Assembly (NCBI GenBank): GCA_902799045.1
Contig: CADBZH010000002.1
Location: 1 to 64,000 of the forward strand
Length of the DNA: 64,000 nt
Source: an uncultured Eubacteriales bacterium
GTDB taxonomy: Bacteria; Bacillota; Clostridia; Christensenellales; Aristaeellaceae
Reading direction: 5' to 3'
Of the stretch, positions 42,333 to 50,195 are shown in pieces. Every line of letters starts with the position of its first letter. Positions within the stretch are counted from its first letter, which is position 1. A program made the translations under genes and the position numbers. Under the pieces are notes generated by a model. That model had not been told where the DNA came from. It did no database searches and saw only the letters and a program-made list of their open reading frames with translations.

Positions 42333-42979
42333 AGCAGAACTACCAGCTGGAGATGGAGCGCGTGCTGGTCCGGATCGCAGGATCCGGCACCCGGCCGCGC
42401 CTTTTGCTGCACAGCTGCTGCGCGCCCTGCTCCAGCTACGTGCTGGAGGCGCTGAACCGCGCCTTTGACATCGACATCTACTACTATAACCCCAACATCC
42501 AGCCCCGGGAGGAGTTCGACCGCCGCGTGGAGGAGCTGAAGCGACTGGTGGCCTCCATGCCCCATGAAAACGAGATGAACGTGATCGTCGGCGACTGGGA
42601 CGCCGAGGCGTTCCTCGCCATGTGCAGGGGTCTAGAGGACGTGCCCGAGGGCGGCGAGCGCTGCGAAAAGTGCTTCCGGATGCGCCTGGGCGCGGCGGCA
42701 AAGCTGGCCGCGGAGCGGGGGAGCGACTGGTTCACCACCACGCTCACCATCAGCCCCCTGAAGGACGCCCAGCTGCTCAACGCCATCGGCATGGAGATTG
42801 GCGAGCGGTTCGGCGTGGCCTGGCTGCCCAGCGATTTCAAGAAGAAGAATGGCTACAAGCGCTCCTGCGAGCTCTCGGCGGAATACGGCCTCTACCGGCA
42901 GGACTACTGCGGGTGCGTGTTCTCAAAGCGGGAGAGGGACCGGCGGATGCAGGACGGAAGCGAAGGATCTGTCTCTTGA
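42329..42979 (+). CDS. queH: Epoxyqueuosine reductase QueH
   Basis: 216 residues. Cysteine motifs LLHSCCAPCSSYV, ERCEKCFRMRL and DYCGCVFSKRER, which hold the 4Fe-4S cluster and iron site in QueH. It carries out the last step of queuosine synthesis in tRNA, reducing epoxyqueuosine. It is coupled to the lipid kinase by ATGA overlap, probably coincidental in function. No other que gene is in the window. Confidence 0.93.
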   Translation: MKQNYQLEMERVLVRIAGSGTRPRLLLHSCCAPCSSYVLEALNRAFDIDIYYYNPNIQPREEFDRRVEELKRLVASMPHENEMNVIVGDWDAEAFLAMCRGLEDVPEGGERCEKCFRMRLGAAAKLAAERGSDWFTTTLTISPLKDAQLLNAIGMEIGERFGVAWLPSDFKKKNGYKRSCELSAEYGLYRQDYCGCVFSKRERDRRMQDGSEGSVS

Positions 42980-43029
42980 CGGGAAACGCTCATTGTTCGC
43001 AACGCGGTCGATCGACGGTGCGTACAGAT

Positions 43030-43099
43030 TCTATGCTTTGCTCGGGATGACGGCGAATCGACACCCTGTCATCCTGAGCGGAGCGAAGGATCTGTACAC
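43030..43099. repeat. Palindromic intergenic repeat, family A, copy 5
   Basis: GTACAGATTCTATGCTTTGC opposes CATCCTGAGCGGAGCGAAG followed by GATCTGTACAC. It lies between queH and the birA operator. Confidence 0.65.
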
Positions 43100-43178
43100 A
43101 TTATAGGCTGACTGCATTCACTCATCGCTCAATTCTCCTGAAACTTTGATTAATTGTCACCCTCTTAACAAATCCAAG

Positions 43179-43228
43179 TTGACGAAATGACCTCCGCATG
43201 CTAGAGTATTCTCAACGCATGCGGAGGT
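43179..43228 (+). promoter_or_regulatory. birA promoter with a 12-bp inverted repeat
   Basis: TTGACG (43179-43184), 17 bp, TAGAGT (43202-43207). ACCTCCGCATGC (43190-43201) and GCATGCGGAGGT (43217-43228) are perfect inverted arms 15 bp apart, bracketing the -10. The right arm contains the birA Shine-Dalgarno GGAGG. As DNA it could be the BirA operator (known BirA sites also have 14-16 bp spacing); as RNA from an upstream start it would mask the ribosome site. Confidence 0.6.
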
Positions 43229-43236
43229 TTTTTGCT

Positions 43237-44202
43237 ATGTCCACGAAGAACGACGTGCTGCGCACACTGATGGAAGCGGACGGGCCGGTTTCCGGCGAGC
43301 GCCTGGCCCGGCGGCAGGGCGTCAGCCGAAATTCCGTCTGGAAGGCCATCGAACAGCTGCGCCAGGAGGGCTACGCCATCGAGGCGGCCACGAACCGCGG
43401 CTACCGGCTGTCCGCCGCGCCGAACCGCGTCAGCCAGCCGGAGATCGAGAAGTATCTCACGGCGAAGACCATCGGCGCGCGAATGGAGCTGCATGACCTG
43501 CTGGATTCCACCAACACCCGCGCCAAGGCACTGGCTGCCACCGGCGCGCCTCACGGCTATCTGGTCGTCGCCGAAAGTCAGTCCGGCGGCAAGGGCCGCA
43601 TGGGACGCTCCTTCTTCTCGCCGGAGCATTCCGGCGTGTACATCACCTATGTGCTCCGCCCGCAAATGCTGGCGGAGAAGGCCGTGATGATCACAAGCAT
43701 GGCGGCGGTGGCGGTGGCGCGGGCCATCGAGGCGCTGGCCGACGTGGACGTGAAGATCAAGTGGGTGAACGACCTGTATATCCATGATCGCAAGGCCTGC
43801 GGCATCCTCTGCGAGGCCAGCGTGGACTTTGAATCCGGCGGGCTGGAATACGCGGTGCTGGGCATCGGCATCAACGTGACGAGGATGGAGTTCCCCCCGG
43901 AATTGCGCCAGATCGCCACGTCCATTGAAAACGAGTGCGGCGCGCCCGTCTCCCGAAGCCGGCTGATCGCGGAGATCTCCAACCAGCTGGAGGCGCTGTG
44001 GCCGCAGCTGGAAACCGGCGCGTTCATGGCCGAGAGCCGCGCGCGCTCGAACGTGATCGGGCGCGACGTGCTGGTGATCCGCGGCGACGAGCGCTTCGAG
44101 GCTCGCGCGCTGGACATCGACGACGCGGGCCGACTGGTGATTCGCGCGGGGGACGCCGTCTCGCGGGTGGGCTCCGGGGAAATCAGTCTGAAACTGAAAT
44201 GA
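43237..44202 (+). CDS. birA: Bifunctional biotin ligase / biotin operon repressor BirA
   Basis: 321 residues. N-terminal winged helix (LARRQGVSRNSVWKAIEQLR), then the ligase core: LDSTNTRAK, ESQSGGKGRMGRSFFSP (biotinyl-AMP binding loop), IKWVNDLYI and C-terminal SH3-like domain. It attaches biotin to carboxylase subunits and, through the HTH, represses biotin genes. It is 10 bp ahead of bioY, so the repressor probably controls its own operon and the transporter. Confidence 0.95.
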   Translation: MSTKNDVLRTLMEADGPVSGERLARRQGVSRNSVWKAIEQLRQEGYAIEAATNRGYRLSAAPNRVSQPEIEKYLTAKTIGARMELHDLLDSTNTRAKALAATGAPHGYLVVAESQSGGKGRMGRSFFSPEHSGVYITYVLRPQMLAEKAVMITSMAAVAVARAIEALADVDVKIKWVNDLYIHDRKACGILCEASVDFESGGLEYAVLGIGINVTRMEFPPELRQIATSIENECGAPVSRSRLIAEISNQLEALWPQLETGAFMAESRARSNVIGRDVLVIRGDERFEARALDIDDAGRLVIRAGDAVSRVGSGEISLKLK

Positions 44203-44212
44203 GGATGAAACG

Positions 44213-44740
44213 ATGAAGACAAGAGATATGACGATTATCGCGGTGATGGCAGCGCTGATCTGCGTCGCGGGGCCGCTGAGCATTTCGATCGGCCCGATTC
44301 CGCTCTCGCTGGCCAGCTTCGCCGTGTACCTGGCGGGCGCGGTGCTGGGCGCGAAGCGCGGCCCGATCGCTGTGGCGATCTACCTGCTGATCGGCCTGGT
44401 GGGCGTGCCGGTGTTCTCCGGCTTTTCCGGCGGCTTCCAGAAGCTGATCGGCGTCACCGGCGGCTATCTGGTCGGCTACCTGCCCTGCGCGTGGCTGACG
44501 GGCCTGGGCGTCAAACCCGGCCAGACGGAGGCGAGCCCCATGTGGAAACTGCCCGCGATGATGGTGGCCGGCACGGTGGCGCTGTACGTCATCGGAACGG
44601 CTTGGTTTATGCTTCAGACGCAGAACACGCTGGCCGCCGCGCTGGGCATGTGCGTGCTGCCGTTCCTGCCGGGCGACGCCGTGAAGATCGTTGCCGCGAC
44701 GCTGCTGGCCTGGCCGGTTCGCAAGGCGATCTACAGATAG
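44213..44740 (+). CDS. bioY: Biotin transporter substrate-binding subunit BioY
   Basis: 175 residues with six hydrophobic segments; signature features GPLSISIGPIPLSLASFAVY and GGYLVGYLPCAW. BioY is the S-component of an ECF transporter that brings biotin across the cytoplasmic membrane. The energising EcfAAT module is not here. It is co-transcribed with birA. Confidence 0.95.
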   Translation: MKTRDMTIIAVMAALICVAGPLSISIGPIPLSLASFAVYLAGAVLGAKRGPIAVAIYLLIGLVGVPVFSGFSGGFQKLIGVTGGYLVGYLPCAWLTGLGVKPGQTEASPMWKLPAMMVAGTVALYVIGTAWFMLQTQNTLAAALGMCVLPFLPGDAVKIVAATLLAWPVRKAIYR

Positions 44741-44772
44741 AATAAACGAGCGCCGCGTTTAGCGCACGATTT

Positions 44773-45447
44773 TCACAACACGTACAACAGGATGCACAGA
44801 AAGTGCAGCAGGCTGCCGATTACCACGAAGACGTGAAACGCGGAGTGGGCATAGCGGTGCCTGCGGCCCAGGGCGTAGAGCACCGCGCCGACGGTGTAGG
44901 CGATGCCTCCCGCCAGCAGCAGGGCGAAGCCGCTCTCGCCGATGGCGCGGCGCACCGTGCCGATCCGGAAGATAATGCACCAGCCCATCAGCAGGTAACA
45001 GGCCTGCGAGAAGCGGTCGTATTTCTTCAGGTCCACCGCGTTCAAAGTGATGCCCAGCGCCGCCAGCGCCCACACCACGCCGAACAACGTCCAGCCCAGC
45101 ACCGGGTCCTCCGGCCGCAGCACGCACAGGCAGATGGGCGTGTAGGTGCCGGCGATCAGCGCGAAGATGCTGCAATGATCCAGCACCTGCATCACCCGTT
45201 TGCCGAACAGCTTCGGGCTCAGGCCATGGTAGATGCTGGAAATGGCGTAAAGCGTCAGCATGAACAGCGCGAACACGAGGCCGCCCGCGATGGCGTAGCC
45301 GCTGTGATGGCGGGCGCTGACGATGGGGCAGAGCACCAGCGCCAGGATGCCCAGCGCGCCGCCCACGATGTGCGTCACCATGTTGGTGATCTCCTCGCCG
45401 CGGGTGTAATCCGGCAGGACGCGCAGCGCCAATGGGGTACGTTTCAT
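44773..45447 (-). CDS. Hemolysin III / PAQR-family membrane protein
   Basis: 224 residues and seven membrane segments. Conserved points: EEITNMVTHIVGG near the start, SSIYHG, LDHCSIFALIAGTYTP and HSAFHVFVVIG, giving the Ser/Asp/His metal site of the CREST/PAQR group. The name hemolysin is historical; these are probably membrane hydrolases or lipid-homeostasis proteins. AAAGGAG precedes ATG 45447, two codons inside the longest frame. Confidence 0.88.
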   Translation of the reverse strand: MKRTPLALRVLPDYTRGEEITNMVTHIVGGALGILALVLCPIVSARHHSGYAIAGGLVFALFMLTLYAISSIYHGLSPKLFGKRVMQVLDHCSIFALIAGTYTPICLCVLRPEDPVLGWTLFGVVWALAALGITLNAVDLKKYDRFSQACYLLMGWCIIFRIGTVRRAIGESGFALLLAGGIAYTVGAVLYALGRRHRYAHSAFHVFVVIGSLLHFLCILLYVL

Positions 45448-45481
45448 GGCCAAACTCCTTTACGAGAGAAATAAATACAAG

Positions 45482-45531
45482 GAATACTGGTATTCAATAC
45501 CATATTATAGCACGAACAAGCGATTTGTCAA
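45482..45531 (-). promoter_or_regulatory. Consensus promoter and overlapping palindromes of the hemolysin III gene
   Basis: TTGACA (45531-45526), 16 bp, TATAAT (45509-45504). Just downstream of the -10, GGTATTCAATACC (45489-45501) and GAATACTGGTATTC (45482-45495) overlap at the expected start point, a likely repressor site. Confidence 0.6.
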
Positions 45532-45603
45532 GGGGGGAAGGTCTTCACGGCCACGGCTCACGCTTGGATGACGTATAGCCAACGGATTACCGGCAAGAAC
45601 CCA

Positions 45604-45645
45604 AAACCGCCCCACGCAGATGATGCGCGGGGCGGTTTGTTTTTA
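45604..45645 (+). terminator. Orphan rho-independent terminator
   Basis: AAACCGCCCC (45604-45613) pairs with GGGGCGGTTT (45629-45638), with CGCA/TGCG continuing the stem, followed by TGTTTTT. There is no plus-strand gene directly upstream; it may act for the minus-strand gene ending at 45779 or be left from a lost gene. Confidence 0.6.
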
Positions 45646-45655
45646 TGCGACGGTC

Positions 45656-45779
45656 ATACTAAATTCCTTCTAGAACATGTACAAATGCGGAGTGGATTTT
45701 TTGTTCTGGCAAAGCTGAGCGGAGGGAGGCGATGCAGCGCATCGTTGACCGAAGCGAAGCACAGCCAGGGCATTAGTAT
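45656..45779. mobile_element. MITE-like repeat, family C, copy 2
   Basis: Ends ATACTAA (45656-45662) and TTAGTAT (45773-45779). Block 45722-45751 is identical over 30 nt to the inverted block in copy 1 (24892-24921), including GGAGGCGATGCAGCGC. The right end overlaps the stop of the next gene. Confidence 0.55.
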
Positions 45780-46423
45780 CAGGTCCTCATCATGTCCTCC
45801 GGCAGGGGGGTGGGCAGGGGCTCGCTGTGGCGCTCCTCCCGTTTGCCGTTCAGCGTGAAGCTGAAGGGCGTCTCCTCGATCACCAGCGTGGCCTCCACGG
45901 CGCCGCTGGCCATGTCCAGGGCGATCAGCGTGGCCGAGAGCCGGCCCGAGTAGGTGGTCGCGCCGTCATTTTCGGTGATGGCGTCCAGGCAGATAGCGTA
46001 ATCCGATTCCTCGGGATAGACGCGACCGCTCATCAGGCTGGAGAAATAGTAGGTCTCCTTCTGGGAAGCGGTGTCCGAGGCGATCAGCACCACGCTGCTC
46101 TCCTCGTTGGTCAGCGCCGAGTATTCCGGCGTGATCACCATGCCGGCCTGCGCCGTCTCCGGGAAGATGAGATACATCTCATACAGGCGCGTGTCGCCGT
46201 CCGAATACTTGTAGTACGAGGCCTGCACCACGCCGCCCTCCACCGAGGAATACAGCGGCGAGGCGTCGAACTCCAGCGTCAAGCGTTCCCCGTCGATCAC
46301 GATCTCTATGGTCTCGCCGCTGGATTCGTGAATGCCCGAATAGGGCAGCGGGTCGATGGGCGTCTCCGCCGTCACCGGCATCGCCAGCATCGCTAGCAGC
46401 AGCATTGCGAACAGCTTCTTCAT
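45779..46423 (-). CDS. Secreted protein of unknown function
   Basis: 214 residues. A clear signal peptide (MKKLFAMLLLAMLAMPVTA, cleavage after about 19) precedes a mature, acidic, beta-rich domain (YYKYSDGDTRLYEMYLIFPE; IDGERLTLEF; SGRLSATLIALDM). The ending HSEPLPTPLPEDMMRT is Pro-rich. I do not recognise the domain. It follows another secreted-protein gene on the same strand, 72 bp apart. Confidence 0.7.
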   Translation of the reverse strand: MKKLFAMLLLAMLAMPVTAETPIDPLPYSGIHESSGETIEIVIDGERLTLEFDASPLYSSVEGGVVQASYYKYSDGDTRLYEMYLIFPETAQAGMVITPEYSALTNEESSVVLIASDTASQKETYYFSSLMSGRVYPEESDYAICLDAITENDGATTYSGRLSATLIALDMASGAVEATLVIEETPFSFTLNGKREERHSEPLPTPLPEDMMRT

Positions 46424-46495
46424 GGGCTTCTCTCCTTCGGACTCTCCGACGAATTCGCCTCTATTTTAGCTTCTGCGCGTGGCGTTGTCAAGCCG

Positions 46496-47086
46496 TCACG
46501 GGTGGCAGTTTCCGCAGGGCTTGTAGCCCATGGCGATGATGGCCTCACGGGTGCCGGTGTACTCCTGGCGGTTCTTATCCTTCATCTGGCCGACGGAATA
46601 GCAGTCGGGATAATGGAACTTTTTGGTATTGGTGTTGAGGATATAGAGCTGGGCGTTCGACGGCGCGGCGGCCTCCTCGGTGACGCTGACGGTGACGCCG
46701 AGCGTGGATTCCATCCGGCTGAGGTAGTCCTCCAGCGTATCGCAGACCAGTCGGGAATCCGCGCCGAAGGAGACGCGCGCCTTCCTGCCCACGATATATC
46801 GGCAGGATTCCCAGCCGCCCTGTGAAACGGCGTCCACATATAGCTGGGAGACGGCTTCGGCGTCGCCCGTGACGGTGTAGATCTGCTCCCGATCCGACCA
46901 ACTCACGGACGCCTTGCGGCTGCTCTCCACGACATAGTCACAGAGAAGCGCCCCGTCCGGGTTGTCGGAAGCGGTGACCGTAAGGCCCGCGGCCGCGGCC
47001 ATCTCCGAAACATCGCCCTCGCCGGCGGCGCACAGGCTCGCGCAGAGCAGGAAGGCCAGAATCAGTGAACACAGTCTCTTGGTCAT
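46496..47086 (-). CDS. Secreted protein with C-terminal Ada-like cysteine/histidine domain
   Basis: 196 residues from ATG 47086 (GGGAG eight bases upstream). A signal peptide ends near SLCAAGEG. The last ~50 residues (YILNTNTKKFHYPDCYSV; then TGTREAIIAMGYKPCGNCHP) match the short Cys/His metal-binding module seen at the end of many exported nucleases and competence-like proteins. The central part (about 30-140) is not recognised. Zinc binding outside the cell is likely. Confidence 0.7.
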   Translation of the reverse strand: MTKRLCSLILAFLLCASLCAAGEGDVSEMAAAAGLTVTASDNPDGALLCDYVVESSRKASVSWSDREQIYTVTGDAEAVSQLYVDAVSQGGWESCRYIVGRKARVSFGADSRLVCDTLEDYLSRMESTLGVTVSVTEEAAAPSNAQLYILNTNTKKFHYPDCYSVGQMKDKNRQEYTGTREAIIAMGYKPCGNCHP

Positions 47087-47178
47087 CGAATGCACTCCCT
47101 TTGTCGGTTCGCTGTGGGGGAAATGAGATTAAAAGTTGCATTACAGTTGCGTCGAGACAACTGAATCGAATACGAGGT

Positions 47179-47220
47179 AAAAAAGAAAAGCCGCGAAAAC
47201 GGCGTATTTTCGGGGCTTTT
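47179..47220 (-). terminator. Terminator of the tRNA operon
   Basis: On the minus strand AAAAGCCCCGAAAA pairs with TTTTCGCGGCTTTT (14 bp, one mismatch, 7-nt loop), followed by a T-run. It lies four bases past the 3' CCA of tRNA-Lys. Confidence 0.85.
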
Positions 47221-47224
47221 GAGG

Positions 47225-47300
47225 TGGTGACCCATTGGAGATTCGAACTCCAGACACCCTGATTAAAAGTCAGGTGCTCTACCGACTGAGCTAATGGGTC
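47225..47300 (-). tRNA. tRNA-Lys (anticodon UUU)
   Basis: Cloverleaf with acceptor GACCCAT/ATGGGTC, anticodon loop CTTTTAA and T-loop GTTCGAATC. The 3' CCA is encoded (47227-47225). Fourth and last of the cluster. Confidence 0.97.
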
Positions 47301-47304
47301 GCGT

Positions 47305-47379
47305 TGGCTGGGGCGGCAGGGGTCGAACCTGCGAATGCGGGAGTCAAAGTCCCGTGCCTTACCGCTTGGCTACGCCCCA
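47305..47379 (-). tRNA. tRNA-Gln (anticodon UUG)
   Basis: Acceptor TGGGGCG/CGCCCCA, anticodon loop in GGGACTTTGACTCCC, T-loop GTTCGACCC, encoded CCA. Third in the cluster. Confidence 0.97.
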
Positions 47380-47408
47380 TTAGAGCGCCGCACCAATTGA
47401 TTGAAAAA

Positions 47409-47486
47409 TGGGGTGGGTAGTGGGGCTCGAACCCACGACCTCCAGGGCCACAACCTGGCACTCTGACCAACTGAGCTATACCCACC
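47409..47486 (-). tRNA. tRNA-His (anticodon GUG)
   Basis: Acceptor GTGGGTA/TACCCAC with the extra 5' G (G-1) typical of tRNA-His, anticodon loop TTGTGGC, T-loop GTTCGAGCC, encoded CCA. Second in the cluster. Confidence 0.97.
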
Positions 47487-47493
47487 ATAAAAC

Positions 47494-47570
<77 letters not shown>

Positions 47571-47615
47571 AACCTCAGACGCAAGCAGGAGAAGTGATCC
47601 CGCCGACATTTGTGT

Positions 47616-47644
47616 ATTATAGCATCTTTTACCGTTTTTGTCTA
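47616..47644 (-). promoter_or_regulatory. Promoter of the tRNA operon
   Basis: TAGACA (47644-47639), 17 bp, TATAAT (47621-47616), about 45 bp before tRNA-Arg. Confidence 0.7.
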
Positions 47645-47726
47645 TAGATCGGCGCGAGTAAACCAATATTTTACCTTCGCGTGCTATGCTATAGGCGGTG
47701 AATCTGAAAGAGGGGAGGCGCGGACC

Positions 47727-49016
47727 GTGCGGGGCAGGCTTTGGTGGATCGTGGCGCTGATACTGGCGATACCGGGCGTGGCCCGGGCCGAACCGCTTTG
47801 CGTGCGCCTGGGGGATCGGGCGCGGCTTGTCGACGAAGCGGGCGCGACGCTGATCGGCGGCGAGGACATCGCGGAGGTGTTCGCCGTGCGCCCCGGCGCG
47901 CTCTACGCCGCGGGGGAAAAGGGGGCTTACCGCCTCTATGACGCGCGGGGAGCGCGGCTTACCGACGATGAGTTTGCCATGATCGACGACGCGGGCGACT
48001 GCCTGATCTATCGGCAGGGAGCGCTCTACGGCGCGATGGACGCCGAGGGGCGCATTCTCCTGTCCGCGCAATGGACGCAGCTGGTCAGCGACGGCGCGGG
48101 CGGCTGGCTGGCGCTTCAGGGCGACCCGCTGGACGAGACCGCGGACGCGATCCTGCGCGTCGACGCGGGCGGCGAGGCGACGCCCACCGGCGCGACGACC
48201 GTCATCGGCCTGAGTCCGCTGCGCCACGACCGCATCCCCGTGATGACGCCCGGCGGGCGCTACGGCGCGATCGACGGGCGGGGCAACTGGGTCATCCCGG
48301 CCGAATGGCGCTACATCGGTCCCTTCGAGGACGGACTCGCCAGGGCCGCCGACGAGACGGGCCTGGGGCTCATCGACGCGGACGGCGTGGAGGTCATTCC
48401 GACCATCTACGACTGGCTGGAGCGCGGCGACGGCCTGATCACCGCGGCGGACGCGGGTGGCGTCGACGTCTATACGCCTGACGGCCTGCGCGTGATGTAC
48501 AGCGTCGAGGGAGAACACCTCGACGCCACCGTCGTCGGAGCGTTTCTGGCGGTCCGCGACGGCGGAACCACGACGCTGCGGGACCGGTCCGGCAGCGTGG
48601 TCTTCGAGGCCGACGGAGCCGTTACGTTTGAAGAAGGCGTCGACGGTCAGCTGATCGCCAGCGACGGCCCGTGGGGCGAGCGCTGCGCCTGGGTGATGAA
48701 CCCGGACGGCAGCGCCGCCTCCGGGCGGTACCAGCGCCTGCTGCCGCTCTGCGAGGGACTCTACGCCTTCATGACGATGGACGGCATCGACTACTACAGC
48801 GCCGATCTGGGGCGCGTGCAGACCTCCTGGAACTACGAGAGCGTGCGCTATGGCCTGATGGACGGAGCGGGGAACGAACGGCTCCCCGCGGCGTATGACG
48901 CCATCGAAGCCCTGGGCGACGGGCGGCTCCTGCTGACGGACGCAGCGGGCGCCTGCCTTGCGGACTCAGGCGGAAGCATCCTGGCAAGCTGGCCGAACGG
49001 AGCGGAGGAGCCCTGA
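47727..49016 (+). CDS. Exported WG-repeat protein
   Basis: 429 residues from GTG 47727 (GGGGAGG nine bases upstream). A signal peptide (RGRLWWIVALILAIPGVARA) is followed by a series of ~40-residue WG-type repeats (YGAMDAEGRIL; YGAIDGRGNWVIPAEWRYI; GLGLIDADGVEVIPTIYD; YGLMDGAGNERLPAAYD). Such repeats form beta-propeller-like surfaces at the cell exterior; no enzymatic role is known. It is convergent with the dacF-like gene. Confidence 0.82.
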   Translation: MRGRLWWIVALILAIPGVARAEPLCVRLGDRARLVDEAGATLIGGEDIAEVFAVRPGALYAAGEKGAYRLYDARGARLTDDEFAMIDDAGDCLIYRQGALYGAMDAEGRILLSAQWTQLVSDGAGGWLALQGDPLDETADAILRVDAGGEATPTGATTVIGLSPLRHDRIPVMTPGGRYGAIDGRGNWVIPAEWRYIGPFEDGLARAADETGLGLIDADGVEVIPTIYDWLERGDGLITAADAGGVDVYTPDGLRVMYSVEGEHLDATVVGAFLAVRDGGTTTLRDRSGSVVFEADGAVTFEEGVDGQLIASDGPWGERCAWVMNPDGSAASGRYQRLLPLCEGLYAFMTMDGIDYYSADLGRVQTSWNYESVRYGLMDGAGNERLPAAYDAIEALGDGRLLLTDAAGACLADSGGSILASWPNGAEEP

Positions 49017-49029
49017 CAACCGCGCCATA

Positions 49030-50145
49030 TCAGCGCTCAAACCCCGCCAGCCAGCGCCTCAGCAGCCGCCGCAGGGCGCTGCCGAAGTCGCGCAGCTCGA
49101 CCTGCGAAGCGGCCACCAGCGGGCAGCGGGCATATTCGCGGCTGTCCGTGACCAACGCCGCGGTGCCGAGGGACTGGCCCTTTGAAATGGGCGCCGCGGC
49201 CGACTCCGGCAGCTCCAGCTCCGCCCGGGGCAGGCTTCCCACCGGCACCGCCGTCTCCAGCGCCGCGCCCGCCAGCACGCTCACCGAGGCCTGCGTGCCA
49301 CCCCGCACCCGGACGGTCGCCACCTGCTGGCCGGCGTCGAAGACCCGCTCGGCGCGGAAGTTTTCAAACCCGTAGTCCAGCAGCTGCGCGGCCGTGTCGA
49401 ACCAGGTCGGGCAGTTCAGCACCGCGCCGATCAGCTCCAGCCCGTCCCGCTTGGCGCTGAACACCAGGCAGCGGCCGGCCTTGCCGGTGTAGCCGGTCTT
49501 TCCGCCGGTCGCGCCCTCATAGGTGGCGAGCAGCTTGTTCTTGTTCTCCAGCACCCGGCTGTACTCGTTCCCGACCCAGGGGATCACCTTGCGTTTGGTG
49601 GCGGTGATGGTGCGGAAGCGCTCGTCCTTCATGGCTTCCCGGAACAGGAGTGCCAGCCCCAGCGCGGAGATCTGGTGGCCCTCGGCGTCCAGCCCGTGGG
49701 GGTTGACGAAGTGGGCGTCGATGCCCAGCTCCCGGGCCTTCTCGTTCATCATGTCGGCAAAGGCGGGCACGCTGCCCGCGATGTGCTCCGCCACGGCCAC
49801 CGCCGCGTCGTTGCCGCTGCGCAGCATCAGCCCGTAGAGCATGTGCTCCATCGAGAGCGTCTCGCCCTCGGAGAGGTACAGCGAGGTGCCCGGCACGCCG
49901 TAGGCGTTCTTTCCGGCGGTCACCTGCTCGTCCAGGCCGGCGTTTTCCAGCGCCAGCAGCGTCGTCATCACCTTCGTGGTGGAGGCCATCGGGTATTCGG
50001 CGTTCTCGTTTTGCCCGAACAGCACGCGGCCGGATGCCCCGTCGATCAGCACGGCCCCCTTCGCCGCCACGGCGAACGGCTCCGAGGCGTGGGCCGGGCA
50101 GGCGAGAACGAGCGACAGAATCAGCGCAATCAACCACTTGTTCAT
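49030..50145 (-). CDS. dacF: D-alanyl-D-alanine carboxypeptidase (DacF/PBP5 family)
   Basis: 371 residues. Signal peptide (NKWLIALILSLVLACPAHA), then the serine peptidase motifs STTK (in MASTTKVMTTL), SGN (LRSGNDAAVAVAEH) and KTG (GGKTGYTGKAG); a C-terminal PBP5-like beta domain and a possible amphipathic anchor (LRRLLRRWLAGF) end it. It trims pentapeptide side chains of peptidoglycan. Paralogue choice (dacF versus other D,D-carboxypeptidases) is uncertain. Its ribosome site lies inside a strong hairpin. Confidence 0.9.
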   Translation of the reverse strand: MNKWLIALILSLVLACPAHASEPFAVAAKGAVLIDGASGRVLFGQNENAEYPMASTTKVMTTLLALENAGLDEQVTAGKNAYGVPGTSLYLSEGETLSMEHMLYGLMLRSGNDAAVAVAEHIAGSVPAFADMMNEKARELGIDAHFVNPHGLDAEGHQISALGLALLFREAMKDERFRTITATKRKVIPWVGNEYSRVLENKNKLLATYEGATGGKTGYTGKAGRCLVFSAKRDGLELIGAVLNCPTWFDTAAQLLDYGFENFRAERVFDAGQQVATVRVRGGTQASVSVLAGAALETAVPVGSLPRAELELPESAAAPISKGQSLGTAALVTDSREYARCPLVAASQVELRDFGSALRRLLRRWLAGFER

Positions 50146-50195
50146 AAAAATATCCTCCGGACAGCGATTCCTGTCCGAAGGATATGCTTTTTATT
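50145..50195. terminator. Bidirectional hairpin whose 3' arm holds the dacF ribosome site
   Basis: ATATCCTCCGGACAG (50150-50164) pairs with CTGTCCGAAGGATAT (50171-50185), 15 bp with one wobble and a 6-nt loop; T-runs follow on both strands. On the minus strand the 3' arm carries GGAGG and is followed by TTTTT and the dacF ATG at once. It looks like a terminator for the DUF1836 gene and a lid on dacF translation. Confidence 0.7.

Noticed and set aside
44773..45447. Hemolysin III homologue as a toxin
   Set aside because: The PAQR/CREST family is widespread in harmless bacteria; the name is historical and no toxin features are seen.
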